From: Actinomycetes bacterium | Lineage (GTDB): Bacteria; Actinomycetota; Actinomycetes; Mycobacteriales; Micromonosporaceae | Direction of reading: 5' to 3' | Length of the DNA: 29,035 nucleotides | Assembly: GCA_021793335.1 (NCBI GenBank) | Contig: JAJYSW010000006.1 | Coordinates: 1-29,035 of the forward strand | Shown here: positions 1 to 7,340 of the stretch, piece after piece | Position numbering within the stretch: the stretch's first letter is position 1 | How the letters are laid out: every line of letters begins with the position of its first letter | Translations under genes and position numbers: made by a program | The notes under the pieces: model-generated | The model's database searches: none | What the model saw: the letters and a program-made list of their open reading frames with translations, nothing else | What the model was told of the DNA's origin: nothing

Positions 1-153
1 GGACAGGGAGGCGGCGGCCGGCTGGGCGTCATCGGACCGTGCGTCCTGCGGCGGCTGGGCGGGGTACTGACCGGTCGGCTGGGCGGCCTGCGGTGGATGG
101 CCCGGCGGCGGGGTTCCCGGAGCGGCGTGGGGTCGGTCGGTGCCGTAGCTCAT
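1..153 (-). CDS. N-terminal fragment of a Pro/Gln/Ala-rich protein (runs off the left edge)
   Basis: Only the first 51 codons are in the window. The product begins MSYGTDRPHAAPG and is rich in Pro, Gln and Ala, with repeated PPG, HPPQ and PAQPPQ stretches. It has no membrane segment or recognisable domain so far. Such low-complexity tails are common as the cytoplasmic N-terminus of actinobacterial membrane or secretion-related proteins, but the real domain lies outside the window. The ATG at 153 is supported by a GAGGGGA ribosome binding site about 7 bases upstream. A perfect 18-bp palindrome lies 29 bases upstream of the start. Function unknown. Confidence 0.7.
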   Translation of the reverse strand, partial: MSYGTDRPHAAPGTPPPGHPPQAAQPTGQYPAQPPQDARSDDAQPAAASLS

Positions 154-181
154 GTGTTGTCCCCTCGTGGGTACGGCCTGA

Positions 182-199
182 CTCGCCGACGTCGGCGAG
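182..199. promoter_or_regulatory. Perfect 18-bp palindrome, candidate operator
   Basis: CTCGCCGACGTCGGCGAG reads the same on both strands with no spacer. It lies 29 bases upstream of the start of the gene at the left edge. A repressor site is the natural reading; no matching regulator is known. The rest of 154-443 holds no convincing gene, only this palindrome and the two hairpins at 358-426. Confidence 0.4.
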
Positions 200-357
200 G
201 TCGCGGATCGGCCTCCGCCGCGGCGGGCGCGGCGCCGGACCGTCGGCGATCTGGCAGGGGTCCGTTTCGTCGGTCCCATTGTCGCCTACGAGCGCAAGAC
301 CGGCGCACGTATCCGCATCGGGGTGAAGTCCACCGGTTCACCCGGGGTGTATGACGA

Positions 358-393
358 AGACTCGCCTCGGACGGGGATGTCTAAGGCGAGTCT
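358..393 (-). terminator. Candidate terminator downstream of the DUF3117 gene
   Basis: A perfect 10-bp inverted repeat, AGACTCGCCT and AGGCGAGTCT, with a 16-base loop lies 51 bases past the DUF3117 stop. On the minus strand it is followed by TCGTCATAC rather than a clean U-run. A second hairpin (ATGGCGG/CCGCCAT, 405-426) lies between it and the gene. The position fits transcription termination; the strand is inferred. Confidence 0.5.
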
Positions 394-443
394 CCAGTGT
401 CAGGATGGCGGCGGGGTGACCGCCATGGGGTGCCTGGCGATGA

Positions 444-611
444 CTACTCGAGGGCCCCTTGAAGCTCTTTGTTGAGCGTTTCGGCTTCCTCCGGAGTCAT
501 TTCGACCACGAGCCGGCCTCCGCCCTCCAGCGGGACCCGCATGATGACTCCGCGGCCCTCCTGCGTCACTTCCAGCGGGCCATCACCGGTCCGCGGCTTC
601 ATGGCCGCCAT
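444..611 (-). CDS. DUF3117 family small protein
   Basis: A 55-residue protein beginning MAAMKPRTGDGPLEV. It matches, almost residue for residue, the actinobacterial DUF3117 family as I remember it (M. tuberculosis Rv1211-like), including the core GRGVIMRVPLEGGGRLVVEMTPEE. The function of the family is unknown. An ATG seven codons upstream (632) is in frame, but the GGGGAG ribosome binding site lies between the two, so 611 is the real start and gives the usual family length. The gene stands alone: it has a candidate terminator below and an inverted repeat (634-648) just upstream that also occurs before the FtsK operon. Confidence 0.93.
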   Translation of the reverse strand: MAAMKPRTGDGPLEVTQEGRGVIMRVPLEGGGRLVVEMTPEEAETLNKELQGALE

Positions 612-633
612 ATTCGTCTCCCCTCGATCCAAT

Positions 634-648
634 GTCGCAGGTTGCGAC
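634..648 (-). promoter_or_regulatory. Inverted repeat GTCGCA-N3-TGCGAC upstream of DUF3117, candidate operator
   Basis: On the minus strand the site reads GAGTCGCAACCTGCGAC. The two 6-bp arms are perfect and separated by three bases. It ends 22 bases before the start codon. The same arms occur twice at 4934-4970. No clear -10 could be assigned nearby. Confidence 0.45.
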
Positions 649-758
649 TCGACGTTGCTAGATCAAGTTTCCCCGATGACATGGGCGAGAGCCAACTCGC
701 CCCTCCGGGTATGTGACAAAGTTCCGGAGAAATCGCCCATATGAGTCAAAAAGCATTT

Positions 759-772
759 AGGGAATCGTCCCT
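759..772 (-). terminator. Weak intrinsic terminator after the 784-1296 gene
   Basis: On the minus strand, 11 bases beyond the stop at 784, AGGGA-CGAT-TCCCT forms a 5-bp hairpin with a tetraloop. AAATGC and a run of five T follow. The stem is short, but the T-run is unusual in this GC-rich DNA. Confidence 0.4.
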
Positions 773-783
773 GGATAGCGGGC

Positions 784-1296
784 TTATTCCTCAGGGTCCT
801 GTTCGTGTTCGGCCCCCAGGAGGAACGCGGTGCCATCGATCTCCTGTCCGTACCGGGCGACGAACGTCGGCAGCTCCGTCGGCCCCAGCGACCGGACATA
901 CGACCAGAATTGGCGCACGGCCTCGGCCCGGTCGACCGCCTCCACTGGAAGCGAGAGCGTCACCAGCCAGTCGCTGCGGCGCTCGGCCGTCGGCAGGACG
1001 CCGACCAGCTCCTCCCACTGCTGCGGATCCAGCGGACGCCACCCCTCCTCGGCCTCGTCCACGACCCCGGCGGCCACCGAGGCGGCCTCGGACGGCTCCT
1101 CGAAACGGCGGCGGTAAGCGATGGCCTCGCCCTCGACCGCGCCCAGCGCGAAGACCCCGCCCGGCCCGGCCATCGCCACCTCGTCGCCGTCGCCCGCATC
1201 CGCGGGCACCCCGGCGACGGGCTTGACTGAGTCGACCTCGTAGGCCTGTTGCTCAGTGAAATCGTCCTCGTTCAACAGCAGCAGCCAATAACGCAT
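784..1296 (-). CDS. Unknown 170-residue acidic protein, possibly PUA/EVE-like
   Basis: The protein starts MRYWLLLLNEDDF and is acidic, with no membrane segment or signal peptide. The opening, the later GDEVAMAG...GVFALGAV stretch and YRRRFEEP loosely resemble proteins of the PUA/EVE-like fold, which bind modified bases or RNA. I do not recognise a named family, so that is only a guess. The C-terminal part (about 95-160) carries WLVTLSLPVEAVDRAEAVRQFW and ends in a charged tail. The ATG at 1296 has only a weak purine-rich site upstream. It lies 61 bases after the DivIVA-domain gene on the same strand and may be the last member of that operon. Confidence 0.75.
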   Translation of the reverse strand: MRYWLLLLNEDDFTEQQAYEVDSVKPVAGVPADAGDGDEVAMAGPGGVFALGAVEGEAIAYRRRFEEPSEAASVAAGVVDEAEEGWRPLDPQQWEELVGVLPTAERRSDWLVTLSLPVEAVDRAEAVRQFWSYVRSLGPTELPTFVARYGQEIDGTAFLLGAEHEQDPEE

Positions 1297-1357
1297 CGTC
1301 CAATCCCATCACGTCGTGCTGAGCGGTAGCACCGTCCCTCGGAATCCGCGCTCTGCC

Positions 1358-1726
1358 TCACTCCGCCGCTTCTGCGTCCGAAGCGGCGTCGGCTCCGCCC
1401 GCGGCGGCGTTCGAGACGGCACCGGGGCGCTCGACGGCCGCCAACTCCCGTTCCAGCTCGGTGAGCCGCTCGTCACGGCGACCGATCTCCCAGGCGAGGC
1501 GGTTCAGAGCCGCATCGACCTGGGCGGCGCGGTAGCCGCGCGGCACCGTGTCGAAACGCAGCGCGCCGACATCCGCCTCGGACACCGGCGTGTCCTCCTC
1601 CAGACCCGGAGGGGCGTCTTCAAGGGTGTCGTCCCGCAACGCGTCCTGGCCTGTGGCCCAGACGACGATCGAGAAGGCGATCCACACCCCGATGGCCGCG
1701 ACCACGACCGGCAGCACCAAGCTCAC
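1358..1726 (-). CDS. Small membrane-anchored DivIVA-domain protein
   Basis: The 122-residue product has one N-terminal membrane segment (about 2-26). An acidic linker leads to the DivIVA-type motif LRFDTVPRGYRAAQVDAALNR (about 56-77), a short coiled coil (about 78-100) and an Ala-rich tail. The FDTVPRGYR-x4-VDAAL pattern is the conserved N-terminal signature of DivIVA/Wag31-like proteins, which bind curved membrane and recruit partners to poles or septa. From memory, the M. tuberculosis homologue next to folP2 (Rv1209) has about the same size and layout. The GTG start at 1726 has GGAGGAG just upstream. The gap to the preceding membrane-protein gene is only 17 bases, so the two are co-transcribed. 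This is not the main DivIVA/Wag31, which is longer and soluble. Confidence 0.85.
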   Translation of the reverse strand: MSLVLPVVVAAIGVWIAFSIVVWATGQDALRDDTLEDAPPGLEEDTPVSEADVGALRFDTVPRGYRAAQVDAALNRLAWEIGRRDERLTELERELAAVERPGAVSNAAAGGADAASDAEAAE

Positions 1727-1743
1727 AGGACTCCTCCAAGGCT

Positions 1744-2388
1744 CTACGCGAAGAACGCGACATAGGCGAACAGCGCCATTGTGACGACCGCCAATGTCAC
1801 GCCTAGACGCGGGTTATGGGGCACGACCGGTTTGATGGGCCTGCCGGCCCGGTCGTACATGGGCATGCGCGGCTTGTTCGCCGATCCCACCAGCACATAT
1901 CCCACCAGCGCGGCCATGACCGGCGGCAGGAACGCGACCCACCACGACGATTCACCACCGCCGGTGGCGCGGAGCCAGATCAACTGCCCGAGGAAGCAGA
2001 CGACCATGACCCCGCCGTAGACGATCAGCTCGCGCAGCACGTGGTGGGCCCGCGGCAGGAACGTGGGCCGCTGCGCCGCCCGCATCGACGCCAGGCGGGC
2101 GTCGCCGGCCTCCCGCAGGCGCACCCGCGCGTCCCGCACGACGGCGTCGACGTCGCCGGTCCCTGCGGCGGGATCGGGCACGGGCGCGAGGTCGGGCACG
2201 GGACGCCGCAGCGCCGCGCAGCCCTCGGCGAGCGAGGCGACCTCCTCTTCCAGATCGGCCCGCAGCGACTCCAGGGCCTGACGCCGCCGCGCGAACCGCC
2301 TGCGGTCCCGCTCGGCCGCGGCGGCGGTGTCGGCGTCCAGCTGCGCCAGCTCGTGTACCAGGTCGTTATAGGCGTGCAGCGCGCTCAC
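1744..2388 (-). CDS. Coiled-coil membrane protein of the FtsK-like operon
   Basis: This 214-residue protein has a long helical, charged N-terminal half (about 5-110; Ala, Arg, Glu and Leu rich, predicted coiled coil). Hydrophobic segments follow at about 121-138, 148-167 and 194-213. A cytoplasmic loop between the second and third holds KPRMPMYDRAGRPIKPVVPHNPR. No named family is recognised. The GTG start at 2388 is fixed by a perfect AGGAGG six bases upstream. It follows the FtsK-like gene by 25 bases and precedes the DivIVA-domain gene by 17. The arrangement suggests a membrane anchor for the soluble ATPase, since both begin with coiled-coil regions; this is inference. Confidence 0.8.
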   Translation of the reverse strand: MSALHAYNDLVHELAQLDADTAAAAERDRRRFARRRQALESLRADLEEEVASLAEGCAALRRPVPDLAPVPDPAAGTGDVDAVVRDARVRLREAGDARLASMRAAQRPTFLPRAHHVLRELIVYGGVMVVCFLGQLIWLRATGGGESSWWVAFLPPVMAALVGYVLVGSANKPRMPMYDRAGRPIKPVVPHNPRLGVTLAVVTMALFAYVAFFA

Positions 2389-2413
2389 GCGGGGCCTCCT
2401 GTGTGCGGGCGGG

Positions 2414-4918
2414 TCATTCTGGGCCGTACTCGTCGAGTCGGCCGGGCCTGACGTACGGCACCGCGAGCCGTTCGGTGCCCGCGTGCCGGTCGATGACGAG
2501 GCAGCGGTTCACGCGCGACTCCCAGCCGTTGTTCGGGTCGCCGGTGACCGCGCCGAGATCGGAGGCGGCGACGTTGAGCGCCACCAGGCCCGCGCAGTGC
2601 TCGCGGTTCGCGGCCCCGCCGATGTCGTTGAGGAAGCGCCTGGCCCCGCGCCACCAGCCGATCAGATGCAGGCCTTCGGCCGGGCCGTGCAGCAGCAGGC
2701 GGTGCAGCGACGTAGGCGAGCCGTCGGCGCCGTCGGCGCCGAACCACACGATGTAGGCCGGCCCGGTGCGATCGGCGAGGATCTCGCCGGGGACGAGGTC
2801 GCGGCAGCGGTGCCCGAGCGTTTCCAGGGCCGCCTGCGTTTCGGCGGCCACGTCCTCGGCTCCCACGGCCGTGGCCGCGATCCGGAATTCCACGCTCCCG
2901 GGATCGTGCTGCCGCCCCAGTGAGGTGGCGGCGGAGGCCAGCACGTCGGCGGCGACCGGTGAGGTGCCCAGGACCGCCAGGTGGCGGCCGGGACTGCGGT
3001 CGAAGTGGTAGCCGATGGTCGAGACGTTCGCGTCCACGGCGCGGCCCAGCAGGGCTCGCGGCGTCGGGTTCGGCTTCAGCGCCGCATAGCTCGGGTCTTC
3101 GGCCAGGTGCTGCTCGTCGAAGCCGCGGAAGACGACCGGTTGGACATCGGTCTCGCGCCGCTCCCACAGGCGGTGTCGCAGAGCGGCCAGGAGCGGCTCG
3201 GCGGCCGAGGCGTCGGGGAAGGCGCAGGTGCGGTTGCGGCCCTTGACACCGCCCGAATCGTTGACGACGGCCTGCCCGACGGTGATGGACTCGGCGGCGT
3301 CGTTGTCGTCCGCCAGCAGGTGCTTCGCGCCCGGCAGCGCCACGCGCAGCGGGAACTGCCCGAAGATCGAGTCCTTCTTGGAGTACAGTGCCTCGATGCC
3401 GGAGATCGTCTGCGAGGCGAGCACCAGGTGCACGCCGTAGGAGCGGCCTTTGCGGGCCAATTCCTCCAAGTGCGCCACGGCTTCGCGCGCGAGGCGGTCG
3501 TTGCCGGAGAACAGGACGTGGAACTCGTCGACGACGGCGACGATGCGCGGCAGTCGCGCGTCCGGGCGAAGCTCGCGCAGCCTGGCGAGCCTGGTGGCCC
3601 CCGCGCGTTTCATGAGCCCCGCTCGCCGCGACAGTTCGCCGCGCAGCGCCTGGAGCACCGCCACACCGTACTCGCGGTCGGATTCGACGCCGACGGCCCT
3701 GACGTGCGGTATCCACGACTCGTCGACCGCCGAGGGAGTGAACTCGGTGAACGAGACACCCTCTTTGAAGTCGAGCAGGTACAGCTCCAGCTCCTCGGGG
3801 GAGTAGCGGGTGGCCAGGCCGTAGAGCACGTCGAGGAGGAACACGGTCTTGCCGCCGCCGGTGCGCCCGCCGATGAGCCAGTGCGGCGTGGCATCGTCGA
3901 AGGAGACGGTGACCTCGCCGCCGGGATCGCGGCCGATGACCGTCGTCAGGCCCTCCCGGCTCGATTCCGTCCAGATCTGTTCGGACACGATGTCGGCGAC
4001 GGTGAGGGTCGATGCCTCCCGCCGCTGGTCGGCGCGTGCGTCGAACACGGCCCGCGTCAGGCTCGGCGAGGGGGTCCGATCGAGACGGACCGGCAGCGGC
4101 AGCCCACCGAGGCGGACCTCGTCCCCGCAGACCAGGCGCGTGGTGTGTTCGAGCGCGGGGAGGGCCTCGCCGGGCAGATCGGTGCGCCATCCGCACAGCA
4201 CCAGGTGGGTGCGGGCGGCCGGGCCGGCGTGGGCGAGCGCGGCGAGGCGCTCGCGGACGCTCCGGCCGATCTGCGGGGGCATGCCGGCGACGACGATGAG
4301 GTGGAAGGGCCGGTCCGCGATCGAGTGGCCGCGCGCGGCGATGTCGCGGATCTCCTGGAAGCGTTTCTCGGCGGCGGTCAGGACCCGGCCGAGCGCGAGG
4401 TGGTCGGTGGCGACCGTTTCGGCGAGGCCGGCGTCGACCAGGGGAGTCGCGGCGGCGAAGACCTGGCCGAGCGTGACACCGTCGACGAGGCTGACCTCCA
4501 AGCCCGGGTAGGCCGCGACGAGACGCACCAGCAGGTTCTGGAGCAGCCCGGCGACGCGAGGATCGGCGGCGTCGGCGTCGACGGCGAGGTGGCCGCGGCC
4601 GAGCAGGTCGACCAGCGCGGGGAAGACCGGATCGCCGTCGAGCTCGGCGTCGCCGAGGCGCACCGCGCCCGAAGCCGGCTCGTCATTCCACAGCGGAGTG
4701 CTGCCGCTGAGGGTGTGGAGCTCCGCGCCGAGCCAGCCCCCGGTGGCGGCCTCGGCGGCCTCACGCAGCTTCGCCGACAGCTCGCGGCGGCGAAGCGCCG
4801 TGTCGGTGACCGCGAGGCGCGATTCCTCTTCGGACAGCAAATGTTCGGCGCGATCGACGGACCCGGCCACGTCGCGCAGCGCCCGCGCCGCACGCTCCAA
4901 TTCGGTCCGCCAACTCAA
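2414..4918 (-). CDS. Soluble FtsK/SpoIIIE-domain ATPase
   Basis: An 834-residue P-loop ATPase of the FtsK/SpoIIIE superfamily. Walker A is GRTGGGKT (351-358) and Walker B is RIVAVVDEF (458-466). The family pattern LELYLLDFKEGVSF (377-390) and the LVLASQT sensor region (498-504) are also present. The N-terminus (1-60) is a predicted coiled coil. There are no membrane helices and no obvious gamma domain, so it is not the cell-division FtsK, which has an N-terminal membrane part. A second ATPase-like or degenerate module may occupy about 600-800. The start is TTG at 4918, supported by GGGAGG six bases upstream. It is the first gene of a tight operon with a coiled-coil membrane protein and a DivIVA-domain protein. 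Tandem inverted repeats lie just upstream. The substrate, DNA or protein, is unknown. Confidence 0.88.
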   Translation of the reverse strand: MSWRTELERAARALRDVAGSVDRAEHLLSEEESRLAVTDTALRRRELSAKLREAAEAATGGWLGAELHTLSGSTPLWNDEPASGAVRLGDAELDGDPVFPALVDLLGRGHLAVDADAADPRVAGLLQNLLVRLVAAYPGLEVSLVDGVTLGQVFAAATPLVDAGLAETVATDHLALGRVLTAAEKRFQEIRDIAARGHSIADRPFHLIVVAGMPPQIGRSVRERLAALAHAGPAARTHLVLCGWRTDLPGEALPALEHTTRLVCGDEVRLGGLPLPVRLDRTPSPSLTRAVFDARADQRREASTLTVADIVSEQIWTESSREGLTTVIGRDPGGEVTVSFDDATPHWLIGGRTGGGKTVFLLDVLYGLATRYSPEELELYLLDFKEGVSFTEFTPSAVDESWIPHVRAVGVESDREYGVAVLQALRGELSRRAGLMKRAGATRLARLRELRPDARLPRIVAVVDEFHVLFSGNDRLAREAVAHLEELARKGRSYGVHLVLASQTISGIEALYSKKDSIFGQFPLRVALPGAKHLLADDNDAAESITVGQAVVNDSGGVKGRNRTCAFPDASAAEPLLAALRHRLWERRETDVQPVVFRGFDEQHLAEDPSYAALKPNPTPRALLGRAVDANVSTIGYHFDRSPGRHLAVLGTSPVAADVLASAATSLGRQHDPGSVEFRIAATAVGAEDVAAETQAALETLGHRCRDLVPGEILADRTGPAYIVWFGADGADGSPTSLHRLLLHGPAEGLHLIGWWRGARRFLNDIGGAANREHCAGLVALNVAASDLGAVTGDPNNGWESRVNRCLVIDRHAGTERLAVPYVRPGRLDEYGPE

Positions 4919-4933
4919 CGTCGCCTCCCGGTG

Positions 4934-4970
4934 GTCTCACGGATGCGACCCGAAGTCGCACGGATGCGAC
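4934..4970 (-). promoter_or_regulatory. Tandem inverted repeats upstream of the FtsK-like operon, candidate operators
   Basis: Two 16-bp sites of the form GTCGCA-TCCG-TGCGAC lie 21 bp centre to centre, two helical turns. The distal one (4955-4970) is perfect and the proximal one (4934-4949) has one mismatch (TGAGAC). They include a 12-bp direct repeat (4938-4949 and 4959-4970). They lie 15-52 bases upstream of the TTG start and directly downstream of a TANNNT -10 candidate, as expected for repressor binding. The same arms occur upstream of DUF3117. Confidence 0.5.
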
Positions 4971-4972
4971 TC

Positions 4973-4978
4973 ACTTTA
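4973..4978 (-). promoter_or_regulatory. Candidate -10 (TAAAGT) of the FtsK-like operon
   Basis: TAAAGT on the minus strand matches the actinobacterial TANNNT -10. It would place the transcript start at about 4966, inside the inverted repeats. No good -35 is visible. Confidence 0.35.
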
Positions 4979-5030
4979 CCGGGAACGGCTCATGCTCGCG
5001 CACACCGAGTCTCGGGCCGCGCACCGGAGG

Positions 5031-6290
5031 TCAGTCGCACGTGTAGAGACCGAGCGCCAAGTCCGCCAAGTAAGCCGGATCGTCCGAACCGCACAGTTCC
5101 CGCGAGGAGTGCATCGACAGGATCGGTGCTCCGACGTCCACGGTGAGCATGCCCAACTGCGTGCCCGAGAGCGGGCCGATCGTGGTGCCGCCGGGGATGT
5201 CGTTGCGGTTGACATAGCACTGCCATGGAATCCCGGCGTGCTCGGCGGCCGCGGTGAACATGGCCTGCGCCTCGGCGCCGGTGGCGTAACGCTGGTTCGC
5301 GCTGACCTTGATCATCGGTCCGCCGTTCGGCATCGGGTGGTGGCCCGGCTCGTGCCGCTCGGCGTAGTTGGGGTGCAGGGCGTGGCCGGTGTCGGCCGAC
5401 ATCATCCGGGAGGCGGCCGTGATCCGCGCGAAGCGCTCGTAGTCGCCGCCGGCGATGCGGCGCAGCACGTGCTCCAGGAACGGGCTCTGCGCGGCCGAGT
5501 AGACAGTCGAGCCGATCTCCTCGTAGTTGAAGGAGACGAACACCGGTGTCCGGGCCCCCTCCTCGGCGGCGATGATCGCGGCCAGGCCGGCGTGCGTGCT
5601 CATCAGGTTGTCCAGTCGCCACGCGGCGAACAGCTCCTCGTCCTTGCCGAGGTACGAGGGCCGGTCGCAGGCCGCGGTGAACAGATCGAAACCGAGGACG
5701 TCGCGGGCCTCGACCCCGGCCTCGGCGGCCGCGAACTCCAGGAACTCGCCTTCGCGCGGCTCGCCGATCCCCCAGACCGGCGTGAACTGCGTCTGCGGGT
5801 TGAGCTTCTGGCCCTCTTCGTTCACCTTCCGGTCGAGGTGGATCGCCAGCCGCGGCACGCGCAGCACCGGCCGGTCGACGTGGACGAGCACATGGGAGCC
5901 GTCGCGCATGACCAGCCGCCCGGCCACGCCGAGGTCCCGATCGAGCCAGGTATCGCGCGGGACGCCGCCGTACACCTCGCACGCCACCTGCTTCCAGCCG
6001 CCCGAGCCGGTGTCCGGCTTCGGCTTGACCTTCAGCGTCGGCGAGTCGGTGTGCGCGCCGAAGATCCGGAAGGCCTCGACCTCGCCGCCTCGACGCCAGG
6101 CGATGATCGACCCGTCACGGACGACGTAGTAGCCGCCGCTCTCGACCGGCCACGGCTCCGTCTCGTCGAGCCGACGGAACCCGGCCGCCTCCAGTCGCTC
6201 CCCGGCGACGGCGCACGCGTGGTACGGCGTGGGCGACAGGCGGATGTATTCGGCGAGGTCGTCGGTGTGTGAGCGATCGAACCGAGGCAT
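5031..6290 (-). CDS. apeB: M18 family aminopeptidase
   Basis: A 419-residue zinc aminopeptidase of family M18 (aspartyl-aminopeptidase type), probably cytosolic, removing N-terminal residues from peptides. The metal and catalytic signatures are in order: GAHTDSPTLKVKP (His80), RLDNL (Asp227), NYEEIGS (Glu257/Glu258), SADTGHALHPNY (Asp300) and MHSSRE (His394). GGTTIGP (367-373) is also typical. The length is normal for bacterial M18 enzymes. The ATG at 6290 is chosen because it has AAGGA 8 bases upstream and begins at the conserved N-terminus; an open frame extends further upstream without homology. It is divergent from folP2, and an AT-rich -10 lies at 6326-6331. The name pepC is used for the same family in some actinobacteria. 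Confidence 0.92.
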   Translation of the reverse strand: MPRFDRSHTDDLAEYIRLSPTPYHACAVAGERLEAAGFRRLDETEPWPVESGGYYVVRDGSIIAWRRGGEVEAFRIFGAHTDSPTLKVKPKPDTGSGGWKQVACEVYGGVPRDTWLDRDLGVAGRLVMRDGSHVLVHVDRPVLRVPRLAIHLDRKVNEEGQKLNPQTQFTPVWGIGEPREGEFLEFAAAEAGVEARDVLGFDLFTAACDRPSYLGKDEELFAAWRLDNLMSTHAGLAAIIAAEEGARTPVFVSFNYEEIGSTVYSAAQSPFLEHVLRRIAGGDYERFARITAASRMMSADTGHALHPNYAERHEPGHHPMPNGGPMIKVSANQRYATGAEAQAMFTAAAEHAGIPWQCYVNRNDIPGGTTIGPLSGTQLGMLTVDVGAPILSMHSSRELCGSDDPAYLADLALGLYTCD

Positions 6291-6325
6291 CGTCGTTCCT
6301 TCACTGGGTTGGTGCGTGGTCTGGA

Positions 6326-6331
6326 ATTCTA
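6326..6331 (-). promoter_or_regulatory. Candidate -10 (TAGAAT) of the aminopeptidase gene
   Basis: TAGAAT on the minus strand is a near-consensus -10. It gives a leader of about 29 bases carrying AAGGA before the ATG at 6290. The -35 is poor. A 10-bp palindrome CACTCGAGTG (6340-6349) lies just upstream of it. Confidence 0.45.
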
Positions 6332-6476
6332 CTGCGGTGCACTCGAGTGACATCGCCGCCGCAATGGGACGTGAGGTACGGCCGGTCCCGGTGGTCGGGG
6401 CCGATACCGTTGCGAGCGCGCCGCACCGTGATCCGCGAACTTGCGGTTTCGGCTCGGAGTGGCCGACCATGGGACC

Positions 6477-7340
6477 ATGCGCGTGCTGAGATTGGGGCGA
6501 AGGACGTTCGGTGAGGGCGATTACGCGGTGATGGCGATCGTGAACCGCACTCCCGACTCTTTCTACGATGCCGGGGCCACCTTCGAGTTCGACGCGGCCC
6601 TGGCCGCCGTGGCGAGCGCCGTGGCGAACGGGGCCGACATCGTCGACATCGGCGGCGTCAAGGCCGGCGATGGACCCGAGGTGAGCGTCGCCGAGGAGAT
6701 CGACCGGGTCGTGCCGTTCATCGCCGCCGTTCACGACGCCCATCCCGAACTGATCGTCTCCGTCGACACATGGCGCAGTGAGGTCGCCCGAGAGGCCGTC
6801 GCGGCCGGGGCCGAGCTCGTCAACGACACCTGGGCCGGCTGGGACCCCGGCATCGTCAAGGTCGCGGCCGACACCGGGGCCGGACTCGTCTGCTCACACA
6901 CCGGCGGGCTCGAACCGAGGACCGTCGCCGCCCGGCCCGTCTACGGCGACGTCGTCGCCGAGGTGCGGAGCGAGCTGGTCTCGCGCGCCGAGGCGGCCGT
7001 GGACGCCGGAGCCCGGGCCGACGGCATCCTCATCGACCCCACTCACGATTTCGGCAAGACCACCTATCACTCGCTGGAGCTGACCCGGCGGCTCGACGAG
7101 CTGACCGAGACCGGCTGGCCCACGCTGGTGGCATTGTCCCGCAAGGATTTCGTCGGCGAGACGCTCGACCTGCCGGCGGACCGGCGCCTCAACGGCGCGC
7201 TCGCGGCCACCGCGGTCTCGGCCTGGTTGGGCGCCCGTGTCTTCCGAGCGCACGACGTGGCCGCCACCCGCGAGGTCCTCGACATGGTCGCCTCCGTCAA
7301 AGGCCGCCGTCCCCCGAAAAACCCGCATCGGAGTCTGTGA
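6477..7340 (+). CDS. folP2: FolP2-type dihydropteroate synthase homologue
   Basis: A 287-residue TIM-barrel protein of the pterin-binding family. Family motifs: MAIVNRTPDSFYD (19-31), VDIGGVKAG (56-64), SVDTWRSEVA, ELVNDTWAGWD, ILIDPTHDFGKT, VALSRKDFVGE and a C-terminal RAHDVAATREVL. It follows M. tuberculosis FolP2 (Rv1207) closely as I recall it. It departs from true DHPS where GGESTRPG should be: here the sequence is GGVKAGDG, so the Ser/Thr that contacts the pterin pyrophosphate is missing. The mycobacterial FolP2 proteins were reported to lack clear DHPS activity, so the substrate is uncertain. The ATG at 6477 is chosen because the conserved part starts just after it; its ribosome binding site is weak and the start could differ by a few codons. 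Confidence 0.85.
   Translation: MRVLRLGRRTFGEGDYAVMAIVNRTPDSFYDAGATFEFDAALAAVASAVANGADIVDIGGVKAGDGPEVSVAEEIDRVVPFIAAVHDAHPELIVSVDTWRSEVAREAVAAGAELVNDTWAGWDPGIVKVAADTGAGLVCSHTGGLEPRTVAARPVYGDVVAEVRSELVSRAEAAVDAGARADGILIDPTHDFGKTTYHSLELTRRLDELTETGWPTLVALSRKDFVGETLDLPADRRLNGALAATAVSAWLGARVFRAHDVAATREVLDMVASVKGRRPPKNPHRSL

Noticed and set aside
150..341. 63-codon minus-strand frame whose stop overlaps the left-edge gene start (ATGA)
   Set aside because: Arg-rich shadow-like translation, no ribosome binding site, and the downstream gene has its own, unlike the leader peptide at 28760-28831.
2981..5146. 721-codon plus-strand open frame
   Set aside because: It lies entirely antisense to the FtsK-like gene, shows no family motif and reflects GC-rich codon bias, not a gene.
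6340..6349. 10-bp palindrome CACTCGAGTG upstream of the aminopeptidase -10
   Set aside because: About 28 such 10-bp palindromes are expected by chance in a window of this size; position alone is weak evidence.
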